6,586 nt of DNA from Reyranella sp. (GTDB lineage: Bacteria > Pseudomonadota > Alphaproteobacteria > Reyranellales > Reyranellaceae). This document shows positions 1 through 5,718 of this stretch, in pieces (the stretch's first letter is position 1; every line of letters begins with the position of its first letter). The DNA is taken from positions 1-6,586 of the forward strand of contig JADHLS010000304.1 in the NCBI GenBank assembly GCA_016780605.1. Direction: 5' to 3'. The position numbers and the translations under genes were made by a program. The notes under the pieces are model-generated. The model saw nothing but the letters and a program-made list of their open reading frames with translations, was not told the origin of the DNA and searched no databases.

Positions 1-387
1 GACCACGGCAGCACGACCGGCGACGGCTTGCTCACGACCTTCGCCGGCTCGATGTCGACGCCCGGCGCCAACACTGTCTACGGCAAGGGCCCGATGCTGG
101 TGATCATCGGCCCCGAGCATGCCCAGACCCTGAAGCGCGACGGCTACACCATCGACAGCATCCGCGACGAGCTGTTCAAGCGCTCGCGCATCCACGTCTC
201 GCGCATCTCCAAGGAGAACCAGGACACCTACACCAGCACCGGCCACATGCCGGACGGCGACTGGTTCACCATCGGCCGCTCCCCGCAGGACATCCACATC
301 ACGGTGGCCGGCGGGCCGGGCAAGCACTCGGCCTTCATCCCGTCGTTCGGCGGCACGACGGTGTCCTGCGTCCGCATCGCCGGATGA
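1..387 (+). CDS. Partial (3' end) protein of the family containing the 327-residue gene downstream; possible UGSC-associated family, function unknown
   Basis: The frame is open from base 1 to the TGA at 385-387, giving the last 128 residues of a gene that begins outside the window; the TTG at 28 is not a credible start. The visible part opens with DHGSTTGDGLL, then PMLVIIGPEHA (31-41), a helix-like stretch RDGYTIDSIRDELFK (46-60) and a C-terminal VAGGPGKHSAFIPSFGG (102-118). These blocks line up in order with the C-terminal part of the next gene (LPGDGEGATPEAIL, the QVFLLPLEMAEKIARHDGWD region, LTGGAGYKMTYLPIWGGG), so the two are paralogues. From memory, full-length members are roughly 350 residues and carry an N-terminal DGLPxxPPT motif; some sit beside UGSC-motif (seleno)proteins. 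No signal peptide or membrane segment is visible in this part, so it is probably cytoplasmic. The reaction is unknown to me. Confidence 0.7.
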   Translation, partial: DHGSTTGDGLLTTFAGSMSTPGANTVYGKGPMLVIIGPEHAQTLKRDGYTIDSIRDELFKRSRIHVSRISKENQDTYTSTGHMPDGDWFTIGRSPQDIHITVAGGPGKHSAFIPSFGGTTVSCVRIAG

Positions 388-397
388 GCGGCCGCGA

Positions 398-1381
398 ATG
401 ACGGAATGGTGCGGTTGGCCGGTCGTCGATGAATCGACCGGCTGGGAGAGCGCACAACAGATCCTGGCCGACGCGGAATTGTCGGACGGCTTGCCGCTGG
501 TGCCGCCGACCAAGCGGCGCCTCGAGGCCATGGTGGGCGGCCTCTCCGCGCGCGGCGAGTCGCAAGGCATGATGCCGCCTATGTTCGGCGACATCTCGCC
601 CGATGCCGTCGCCTATCAGTGCGTCATCGCTGGTTGCGTGCCGGCCGAGCTGCCGGTGGTGCTGGCCGCCGCCGCGGCGACGCTCGAGCCCGACTTCAAC
701 CTTTTGGGCATTGCCACGACCACCGGCACGGCCTGCGTCGCGCTCTGCGTACACGGTCCGATCGCGCGCAAGCTCGGCATAAATGCCGGCACCAACTGCC
801 TAGGACCGGGCAACCGCGCCAACGCCAGCATCGGCCGCGCGCTGCAGCTTTGCATCCGCAATATCGGCGGCGCACGCGCCGAGGTCGGCGACATGGCAAC
901 CATGGGCCAGCCCGGCAAGTACACGTTCTGCTTCGCCGAGCGCAACGACGGGCCCTTCCCCACCCTGACGGCGCGCCGCGGGCTCGGCGCCGATGCCAGC
1001 GCCATCACCGTGATGGGGGTCTCCGGCACCGCCGAGGTGCTGCCCGGCGACGGCGAAGGCGCCACGCCCGAGGCCATCCTGTCGCCGATCGTCGAGGGCA
1101 TGCGCGCCGGCATCGTGATGTCGAGCGCGCATCGCAAGAACGAACGCGGTGAACAGGTCTTCCTGCTCCCGCTGGAGATGGCCGAGAAGATCGCCCGCCA
1201 CGACGGGTGGGACCTTTTGCGCGTGCAGCGTTACGTCTTCGAGCACGGCCAGAACGCAGGTGGGGGTGTCGCGCGCTCGGCCGACGCCATCCATCCCATC
1301 CTTACCGGCGGCGCCGGCTACAAGATGACCTACCTGCCGATCTGGGGTGGCGGCTCGGAGACGGTGACGCGCGCAATCTGA
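398..1381 (+). CDS. Conserved protein with DGLPxxPPT motif, paralogue of the upstream gene; function unknown
   Basis: This is a 327-residue, apparently soluble protein. The N-terminus has the family motif DGLPLVPPT (30-38). The centre has the segment AGCVPAELPVVLAA (78-91), then GINAGTNCLGPGNRANASIGRAL (127-149), with the block NIGGARAEVGDMATMGQPGKYTFCFAE (155-181) after it. I remember this order from a family of uncharacterised proteins, some encoded next to UGSC (seleno)proteins; that link is recall, not shown here. There are eight cysteines (5, 75, 80, 113, 117, 134, 152, 178), several inside conserved blocks, which leaves metal or thiol chemistry possible. The C-terminus ends in the Gly-rich LTGGAGYKMTYLPIWGGG (302-319). 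The gene starts 10 bp after its paralogue, so the two are surely cotranscribed and may form a heteromer. The ATG at 398 has no good Shine-Dalgarno sequence; it overlaps the stop of a five-codon minigene, which points to translational coupling. Length and motifs look intact. The enzyme activity is unknown. Confidence 0.8.
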   Translation: MTEWCGWPVVDESTGWESAQQILADAELSDGLPLVPPTKRRLEAMVGGLSARGESQGMMPPMFGDISPDAVAYQCVIAGCVPAELPVVLAAAAATLEPDFNLLGIATTTGTACVALCVHGPIARKLGINAGTNCLGPGNRANASIGRALQLCIRNIGGARAEVGDMATMGQPGKYTFCFAERNDGPFPTLTARRGLGADASAITVMGVSGTAEVLPGDGEGATPEAILSPIVEGMRAGIVMSSAHRKNERGEQVFLLPLEMAEKIARHDGWDLLRVQRYVFEHGQNAGGGVARSADAIHPILTGGAGYKMTYLPIWGGGSETVTRAI

Positions 1382-1400
1382 AGAGAAGCCACAGATCTCA

Positions 1401-1427
1401 GTCATCCTTCGCTGCGCTCAGGATGAC
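1401..1427. repeat. REP-like intergenic palindrome
   Basis: An 8-bp perfect inverted repeat, GTCATCCT (1401-1408) and AGGATGAC (1420-1427), flanks an 11-nt centre. It lies 20 bp after the stop of the preceding gene. The GTCATCCT-TCGCTGCG-CTCAGGATGAC type of element is familiar to me as a highly dispersed extragenic palindrome in GC-rich proteobacterial genomes; on the minus strand it gives the typical spurious peptide VILSAAKDD. It could also end transcription of the upstream pair or stabilise its 3' end, but no T-run follows. Copy number in this genome cannot be seen from one window. Confidence 0.6.
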
Positions 1428-1470
1428 AAAGCCGCTTCTTCGGCGTGTCGACGTAGCAAATTCGTCATCC

Positions 1471-1488
1471 CGCGGCGCTACCGTCGCG
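1471..1488 (+). promoter_or_regulatory. Small hairpin immediately upstream of the HD-protein start
   Basis: CGCGGCG (1471-1477) can pair with CGTCGCG (1482-1488) around a CTAC loop, seven pairs including one G-T. It ends two bases before the ATG at 1491, where a Shine-Dalgarno sequence would lie, and none is visible. It is preceded by GTCATCC (1464-1470), the same heptamer as in the palindrome at 1401, so it may be the remnant of a second repeat rather than a regulator. In GC-rich DNA such a stem can arise by chance. Confidence 0.3.
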
Positions 1489-1490
1489 CG

Positions 1491-2336
1491 ATGTTTACGG
1501 TTCCGGAGCTCGCCGCCGAGGCGCTGGGCGATTTCCTGGGTAGCTACATGCGCCGCCGATTCGGCTCGGCACAAGAGCGCCTGGTCGAGATGGTGCCGTC
1601 GATCGCGCGCATCGCGCTGGAATGCATCGGCAACAGCGATGCGCTCTACCACAATGTCGAGCACACCATGCTGGTGACGCTAGCCGGCCACGACATCATG
1701 CGCGGCCGAGCGCTGCACACCCACATGCCAGCCGAGGATTACGCCACCGTCATCATCGCCTGCCTGACGCACGACATCGGCTATGTGCGCGGCCTGTTCC
1801 GTGGCGACGACGAAGGCGGTTACGTCGTGACGACGACCGGCCAGAAGGTGGTCTTGCCGCGTGGCTCGTCCGACGCGGCGATGCTTCCTTACCATGTCGA
1901 TCGGTCGAAGATGTATGTGCTGGAGCGCATCGTCGGCATGGCGCGACTGGACAGCGAGCGGATCGCGAAGGCGGTCGAGGGCACCCGCTTTCCCGCCACC
2001 ATCCCAGCCCCCGGTGAGAATTTGGACGAGGAACCCGCCCTGGTGCGCGCGGCCGACCTGATCGGCCAGCTCGGCGATCCCCACTACATCCGCAAGGCGA
2101 ACGCGCTCTATCTGGAATTCGAGGAGATCGGCCTCAACCGGCAGCTCGGCTACAACACGCCCGCCGACCTCGTGAACCTCTATCCGAAGTTCTATTGGAA
2201 CTGCGTGGCGCCACACGTGCAGACGGCCATCCGCTACCTCAACGTCACGTCGAGCGGCCGGCATTGGATCGCCAATCTCTACAGCAACGTCTTCCGCGCC
2301 GAGCGCGACATCTCGCTGTCCGGACCGCAGAAGTAG
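1491..2336 (+). CDS. HD-domain metal-dependent phosphohydrolase, PDE-like active site
   Basis: This 281-residue soluble protein carries an HD domain. YHNVEH (53-58) supplies H54, N55 and H58, THDIGY (93-98) supplies the H94-D95 pair, and RAADLIGQ (186-193) supplies D189. The H...HD...D set is the metal-binding signature of HD phosphohydrolases. The YHNxxH form and the 36-residue gap to the HD pair match class I cyclic-nucleotide phosphodiesterases, where the first His is the general acid (PDE4 H160, H164, H200, D201). The C-terminal part (230-270), with FYWNCVAPHVQTAIRYL, is helical and probably closes the pocket. No sensor, REC or GAF domain is present. The likely activity is hydrolysis of a phosphodiester or phosphomonoester; the substrate is unknown. 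The ATG at 1491 is the first start in the frame, but it has no clear Shine-Dalgarno sequence and a hairpin lies just before it. M20 (ATG at 1548) is an alternative that would still keep the whole domain. Confidence 0.85.
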   Translation: MFTVPELAAEALGDFLGSYMRRRFGSAQERLVEMVPSIARIALECIGNSDALYHNVEHTMLVTLAGHDIMRGRALHTHMPAEDYATVIIACLTHDIGYVRGLFRGDDEGGYVVTTTGQKVVLPRGSSDAAMLPYHVDRSKMYVLERIVGMARLDSERIAKAVEGTRFPATIPAPGENLDEEPALVRAADLIGQLGDPHYIRKANALYLEFEEIGLNRQLGYNTPADLVNLYPKFYWNCVAPHVQTAIRYLNVTSSGRHWIANLYSNVFRAERDISLSGPQK

Positions 2337-2436
2337 AGATCACCCGTACACAGGCCGGAAACCAAACGCTCATCTGTCGGTCACTTTCCTGACATCGGCG
2401 CGGCTCACATCGACTGCGGTCCGTACCTCGTTGCCT

Positions 2437-2440
2437 GGAG
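2437..2440 (+). promoter_or_regulatory. Shine-Dalgarno site of the binding-protein gene
   Basis: GGAG lies six bases before the ATG at 2447 and fixes that start. The 110-bp gap after the HD gene is the natural place for the operon promoter, but I could not find a convincing -35/-10 pair in it. Confidence 0.65.
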
Positions 2441-2446
2441 ATCGCG

Positions 2447-3682
2447 ATGTCCCGCGCCATCAGCCGCCGTCCGTTGATCCTGGGGGCTGCGGCGCTCGCC
2501 GCCCCGGCCGTCCTGCCGCGCCAATCGCTCGGCAACGACGTCAAGGTCGACCTGGTCCACCTGTGGTCAGGCGCCGACCATCCGATCCAGAAGCTGATCA
2601 AGGCCTTCAACGACAAGGGCACGGGAGTCACGGTGGTGAGCCGCCAGGACGGCACGACCTACGAGACCATCACCCAGAAGGCGATGGCCTCGATCGCGGC
2701 CGGTCGCGGCCCGGCGATGATGACCACGGGCTGGAAGCTCGGTGACTTCGCACGCAAGACGCTGGGCGCCCAGGACTTTCGCCAGATCTTCGGGCCCGAG
2801 CGCGCCGAGGCTCTGCTCGCCAAGTTCCGCCCGCAGGTCCGGCCGCTCGCCGCGGTCAGCGGCGTGCCGATCGGCCTGCCCTGGTCGATGAGCACCCCGG
2901 TCGTCTACATCAACCAGTCGCTGTGGGCGGCCGCCGGCCTCGATCCCGCCGCCGCGCCCAAGACCGTCGAAGAGCTCTATCCGATGGTGCGCCAGCTCCA
3001 GGAGAAGACCGGCAAGCAGGGTCTCTGCTACGAGGTCAACGAATGGCTGCCGCAGGCCTTCATCCAGAATGCCGGCGGTGACGTCATCGACGCCGACAGC
3101 AAGCCGGCGATGGACAGCGCCGCCGCCGTGAAAGGCATCGAGGCCTTCGTCCAGCCCAGGCGCGACAACCTGTGGCGCGTCATGACCATCCCGGAGATGG
3201 TGGCGGCCTTCCAGGCCGGCGCGATCGGCGTCATGGCCTCGTCCTCGGCGCGCCAGTCGGTGGTGCGTTCGGCCGCCAAGTTCGACCTGCGCCTCATCCA
3301 GATGCCCGGTCTCGCCGGCCACCCGCGGCGCATGAACTCGGGCGGCAACCTGCTGGCCGTCTACTCAAAGGTGAAGGAGCAGCAGGACGGCGCCTACAAG
3401 TTCATGGAGTTCGTCTCGAGCAAGGAGGGCTTCGAGATCTGGCTGGAGACCGGCTATCTCAACGTCACCACCAACGACATCCCGGTGCGGCCCGGCAACG
3501 AGGCCGCGCAGGCACAGATGGAAGGTGGCTTGACCAGCGAGACCATCTGGCCCGGCGCCCGTGGGCTGGAGGCGCTCACGGTGCACATCGACTGGATCAC
3601 CAAGATCGTCAACGGCGCGGTGTCCGTTCCCGAAGGCTTGCGTTCCGACCGCGAGGCCGTCGAGAAGCTGGTCATGGCATGA
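2447..3682 (+). CDS. ABC importer extracellular solute-binding protein, family 1 (UgpB/MalE-like)
   Basis: This 411-residue periplasmic receptor would capture the solute and deliver it to the two permeases downstream. The N-terminus MSRAISRRPLILGAAALAAP has twin arginines (R7, R8) before a hydrophobic stretch, so Tat export is likely; cleavage should fall near residue 29, though no clean AxA site is seen. Mature landmarks are VDLVHLWSGADHP (34-46) as the first strand, GLPWSMSTPVVYIN (143-156) followed by AGLDP and PKTVEEL, then SGGNLLAVYS (298-307) and a late ETGYLNVT (334-341). The STPVxYxN...AGLDP...PKTxxEL run and TGYLxVT resemble the glycerol-3-phosphate receptor UgpB, and the length is usual for the family. 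The ligand could be a glycerol-phosphate, a sugar or a polyol and cannot be read from sequence. It is the first gene of a three-gene operon; its TGA overlaps the next start by four bases. It lacks a lipobox cysteine, so it is not a lipoprotein. Confidence 0.9.
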   Translation: MSRAISRRPLILGAAALAAPAVLPRQSLGNDVKVDLVHLWSGADHPIQKLIKAFNDKGTGVTVVSRQDGTTYETITQKAMASIAAGRGPAMMTTGWKLGDFARKTLGAQDFRQIFGPERAEALLAKFRPQVRPLAAVSGVPIGLPWSMSTPVVYINQSLWAAAGLDPAAAPKTVEELYPMVRQLQEKTGKQGLCYEVNEWLPQAFIQNAGGDVIDADSKPAMDSAAAVKGIEAFVQPRRDNLWRVMTIPEMVAAFQAGAIGVMASSSARQSVVRSAAKFDLRLIQMPGLAGHPRRMNSGGNLLAVYSKVKEQQDGAYKFMEFVSSKEGFEIWLETGYLNVTTNDIPVRPGNEAAQAQMEGGLTSETIWPGARGLEALTVHIDWITKIVNGAVSVPEGLRSDREAVEKLVMA

Positions 3683-4569
3683 TGGCTGCGTGGCGGCGCC
3701 TCGGCGCATCGCCCTGGATGTTCGCCGGACCCGCGGTCGCCGCTTCCATTGTCTTCGTCTGGCTGCCCATGGCGTCGACGCTGGGCCTGTCGTTCTTCGA
3801 CTGGAGCCTGCTGCGCCAGGAGGCCACTTGGCGCGGCCTCGACCACTATCGCGGCACACTCGCCAATCCCGACTTCCATCTCGCGCTGGGGAATACCGGC
3901 CTCTACCTCGCCGCGCTGATCCCCCTGCAGGTCGGCATCCCGCTGGTGCTCGCCTTCGCGCTCGTCCGCGTGAAGGCGAAGACGATCGGTCGCCTCTATC
4001 GCACCGCGCTGTTCGCGCCATCGGTGCTCTCCTTCCCGGTCGCCGCCGTCGTCTGGCTGTGGCTGTTCAATCCCACGGTCGGCTTCCTCAACACCCTGGG
4101 CGGCTCGATCGGCCTCGCGCCACAGCGCTGGCTGAGCGATCCTTCCTTGGCGATCTGGAGCGTCATCATCGTCGCCTTCTGGAAGAGCTTCGGGCTGAAC
4201 CTGCTGATCTTCCTCGCCGCGCTGGCCAATGTACCGACCGACGTGACGGAGGCCGCGCGCATCGACGGCACGAGCGCGATCCGCCAGGCCATCGACATCG
4301 AGCTGCCGCTGATCTCGCCGGCGTTGTTCTTCGCCCTGGTCACCACGATCATTGTCGTGCTCGACGAGATCGTCGGCGCGGTCGACGTGCTGACCGAGGG
4401 TGGGCCCTACCGCACCTCGAGCAACCTTCTCTACTTCCTCTACGAGCGCGGCTTTCGCCACTTCCAGTTCGGCGAGGCCGCAGCCGTCGCCGTGCTGATC
4501 GCCGCCATCGTCGCCAGCGTCACCTGGGCGCAGTTCCAGTTCGGGGAGCGGCATGTCCACTACGACTGA
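3679..4569 (+). CDS. ABC sugar-type transporter permease (UgpA/MalF-like)
   Basis: This 296-residue inner-membrane permease has about six hydrophobic segments: near 13-40, 72-97, 107-130, 155-182, 213-235 and 265-284. The cytoplasmic EAA loop, EAARIDGTSAIRQAIDIELP (191-210), is complete with its conserved Gly and is the docking site for the ATPase. Other family signs are RTALFAPSVLSFPVAAVVW (108-126) after the first loop and TEGGPYRTSSNLLYFLYERGF (239-259). I chose the ATG at 3679, which overlaps the binding-protein stop as ATGA; a second ATG follows at 3682 and would shorten the protein by one residue. The same frame stays open far upstream inside the binding-protein gene, but that is a shadow. 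It should pair with the next permease to form the channel. The overlap implies translational coupling. Confidence 0.92.
   Translation: MMAAWRRLGASPWMFAGPAVAASIVFVWLPMASTLGLSFFDWSLLRQEATWRGLDHYRGTLANPDFHLALGNTGLYLAALIPLQVGIPLVLAFALVRVKAKTIGRLYRTALFAPSVLSFPVAAVVWLWLFNPTVGFLNTLGGSIGLAPQRWLSDPSLAIWSVIIVAFWKSFGLNLLIFLAALANVPTDVTEAARIDGTSAIRQAIDIELPLISPALFFALVTTIIVVLDEIVGAVDVLTEGGPYRTSSNLLYFLYERGFRHFQFGEAAAVAVLIAAIVASVTWAQFQFGERHVHYD
4543..4548 (+). promoter_or_regulatory. Shine-Dalgarno site of the second permease
   Basis: GGGGAG ends four bases before the ATG at 4553 and sits inside the last codons of the first permease. It supports the 4553 start and the 17-bp gene overlap. Confidence 0.65.
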
Positions 4570-5452
4570 TGCTGTTGCCCTGCCGCGGCGCATCGCCGTC
4601 GACGCGGCGCCCACTTCCGCCATCGTCCGCCGGCGGACCAGCCAGGTTGCCCTGCATGCCGCCTTCATCGCTGCCTGCGCGGCCACCCTCTTCCCGCTGC
4701 TGTGGATGGTGCGCACGGCCTTTGCGCCATCGCACGACGTGTTCCGCGCGACGCTCTCGCTGTGGCCCGACAATGCGACGCTCGGCAACTTCGCTGCAGC
4801 TTTCCGGCTGCATCCGGTCGGCACCTGGTTCGTGAACTCCGTGGTGGTCGCGGGCGCCATCACCCTCGGCAAGCTCGCGCTCGCCGTGCCGGCAGGCTTC
4901 GCCTTCAGTGTCCTGAGCTTTCGTGGCCGCGACGCCGCCTTCGCCCTGGTGGTAGGGACCATGACGGTGCCCTACGTCATCACCCTGCTGCCGACCTACG
5001 TCGCGGTGGCGAGCATCGGCCTGTACGACACGCTGACCGGCGTCATCGTGCCGGCGGTCGGCCATTGTGGCTTCGTGGTGTTCTTCCTTCGCCAGGCCTT
5101 CAAGGCGCTACCACGGGAGCTCTTCGAGGCCGCCCGCATCGACGGCGCCGGGCCGTGGCGCCAGATGCTCACAATCGCCCTCCCAAATATCTGGGGCGCG
5201 GTGGCGGCCATGGCCGTGCTGTCGTTCCTCGGCGCCTGGAACCTCTATCTCTGGCCGCACCTCATCCTGGATGCGACCGAGCATAAGACGCTCTCGATCG
5301 GCCTGAAGCTGTTTGCGACGACCGGTGAACAAGGCGGCGAATGGGGTCCGCTGATGGCCACGGCTCTTTTGGCTGCCTTGCCGGTCGTGCTTCTCTACCT
5401 GGTGGCGCAACGCCAGTTGGTGTCGGCGTTCGCGACCTCGGGCATTCGCTGA
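4553..5452 (+). CDS. ABC sugar-type transporter permease (UgpE/MalG-like)
   Basis: This 299-residue inner-membrane protein is the second half of the transport channel. A polar N-terminal tail of about 30 residues rich in Arg precedes the first membrane helix (31-53), followed by further segments near 95-120, 128-151, 158-180, 212-238 and 265-285. The EAA loop is EAARIDGAGPWRQMLTIALP (192-211). The family markers TVPYVITLLPTYV (138-150) and FLGAWNLYLWP (225-235) are present, and the latter is typical of the MalG/UgpE branch. The start overlaps the first permease by 17 bp and has a good Shine-Dalgarno sequence. After the TGA at 5450-5452 no ABC ATPase gene follows, although in many operons of this type it would be next. 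The ATPase must be upstream elsewhere or shared with another system. Confidence 0.92.
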   Translation: MSTTTDAVALPRRIAVDAAPTSAIVRRRTSQVALHAAFIAACAATLFPLLWMVRTAFAPSHDVFRATLSLWPDNATLGNFAAAFRLHPVGTWFVNSVVVAGAITLGKLALAVPAGFAFSVLSFRGRDAAFALVVGTMTVPYVITLLPTYVAVASIGLYDTLTGVIVPAVGHCGFVVFFLRQAFKALPRELFEAARIDGAGPWRQMLTIALPNIWGAVAAMAVLSFLGAWNLYLWPHLILDATEHKTLSIGLKLFATTGEQGGEWGPLMATALLAALPVVLLYLVAQRQLVSAFATSGIR

Positions 5453-5718
5453 TGCTCAGCCTTCGGTGAATCGACCCTTCTTTTTCGATTCGACCTGCAA
5501 GCGGCCACGCGCGCGAGCCACGACGAGCGAGGGCGCCATCAATCCACCCTTGCCGCTGAGTTGCCTCAGCGGCGACAAGGCCCGCTCAAGGGCCAGCAGC
5601 GGGCGCTTGGAGCGCCAGAATGGAATTGTCCGCTTGGTTCCAAGCACTACAGCCTCCATCCATGTTCCAAAGGGCGACAGAAACATGGTGATGCAGCGGT
5701 GCCGGTTTCAAGTCGTCC
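5453..5718. other. Convergent intergenic region rich in inverted repeats
   Basis: This 266-bp gap separates the ABC operon from the convergent Bug gene. It holds five or more short inverted repeats: GAATCGA/TCGATTC (5468-5474 and 5485-5491), the long stem at 5548-5580, GCCCGCT/AGCGGGC (5580-5586 and 5598-5604) competing with GGCGCT/AGCGCC (5602-5607 and 5611-5616), GCTTGG/CCAAGC (5632-5637 and 5640-5645), and CCATGTT/AACATGG (5660-5666 and 5682-5688). A 76-codon open frame on the minus strand (5686 to 5456) has no ribosome site and irregular third-base use, so I do not call it a gene. The region probably handles transcription ending from both sides, and may also hold a dispersed repeat. Confidence 0.5.
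5548..5580. terminator. Candidate bidirectional terminator hairpin
   Basis: CCTTG (5548-5552) plus CCGCTGAG (5553-5560) pair with CTCAGCGG (5565-5572) and CAAGG (5576-5580) around a TTGC loop, giving 13 pairs with a three-base CGA bulge. It is the strongest stem in the gap between two convergent transcripts. No T-run follows on either strand, so it is not a classical intrinsic terminator; it may be a Rho-assisted or RNA-stabilising hairpin. Confidence 0.35.

Noticed and set aside
335..754. Long minus-strand frames opposite the paralogue genes, and similar ones at 800-1405 and 1680-2264
   Set aside because: Arg/His/Gly-rich translations with no family features, opposite well-supported genes; typical antisense shadows in GC-rich DNA.
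2375..2394. Imperfect inverted repeat TGTCGG...CCTGACA before the binding-protein gene as an operator
   Set aside because: Arms match only with a gap and no promoter is recognisable around it; insufficient to call.
2389..2417. CTGACA as a -35 box
   Set aside because: No -10-like hexamer at 16-18 bp downstream.
3172..3678. Upstream extension of the first permease frame
   Set aside because: It lies inside the binding-protein gene in another frame and is Arg/Gly/His-rich; the ATGA overlap at 3679 gives the real start.
3454..4962. A 502-codon minus-strand frame opposite the ABC permeases
   Set aside because: Low-complexity Asp/Arg/Gly-rich translation with no domain; the plus strand holds two clear permeases with EAA loops.
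5468..5491. GAATCGA/TCGATTC hairpin as intrinsic terminator of the ABC operon
   Set aside because: The T-run is in the loop, not after the stem, so it does not fit the classical form.
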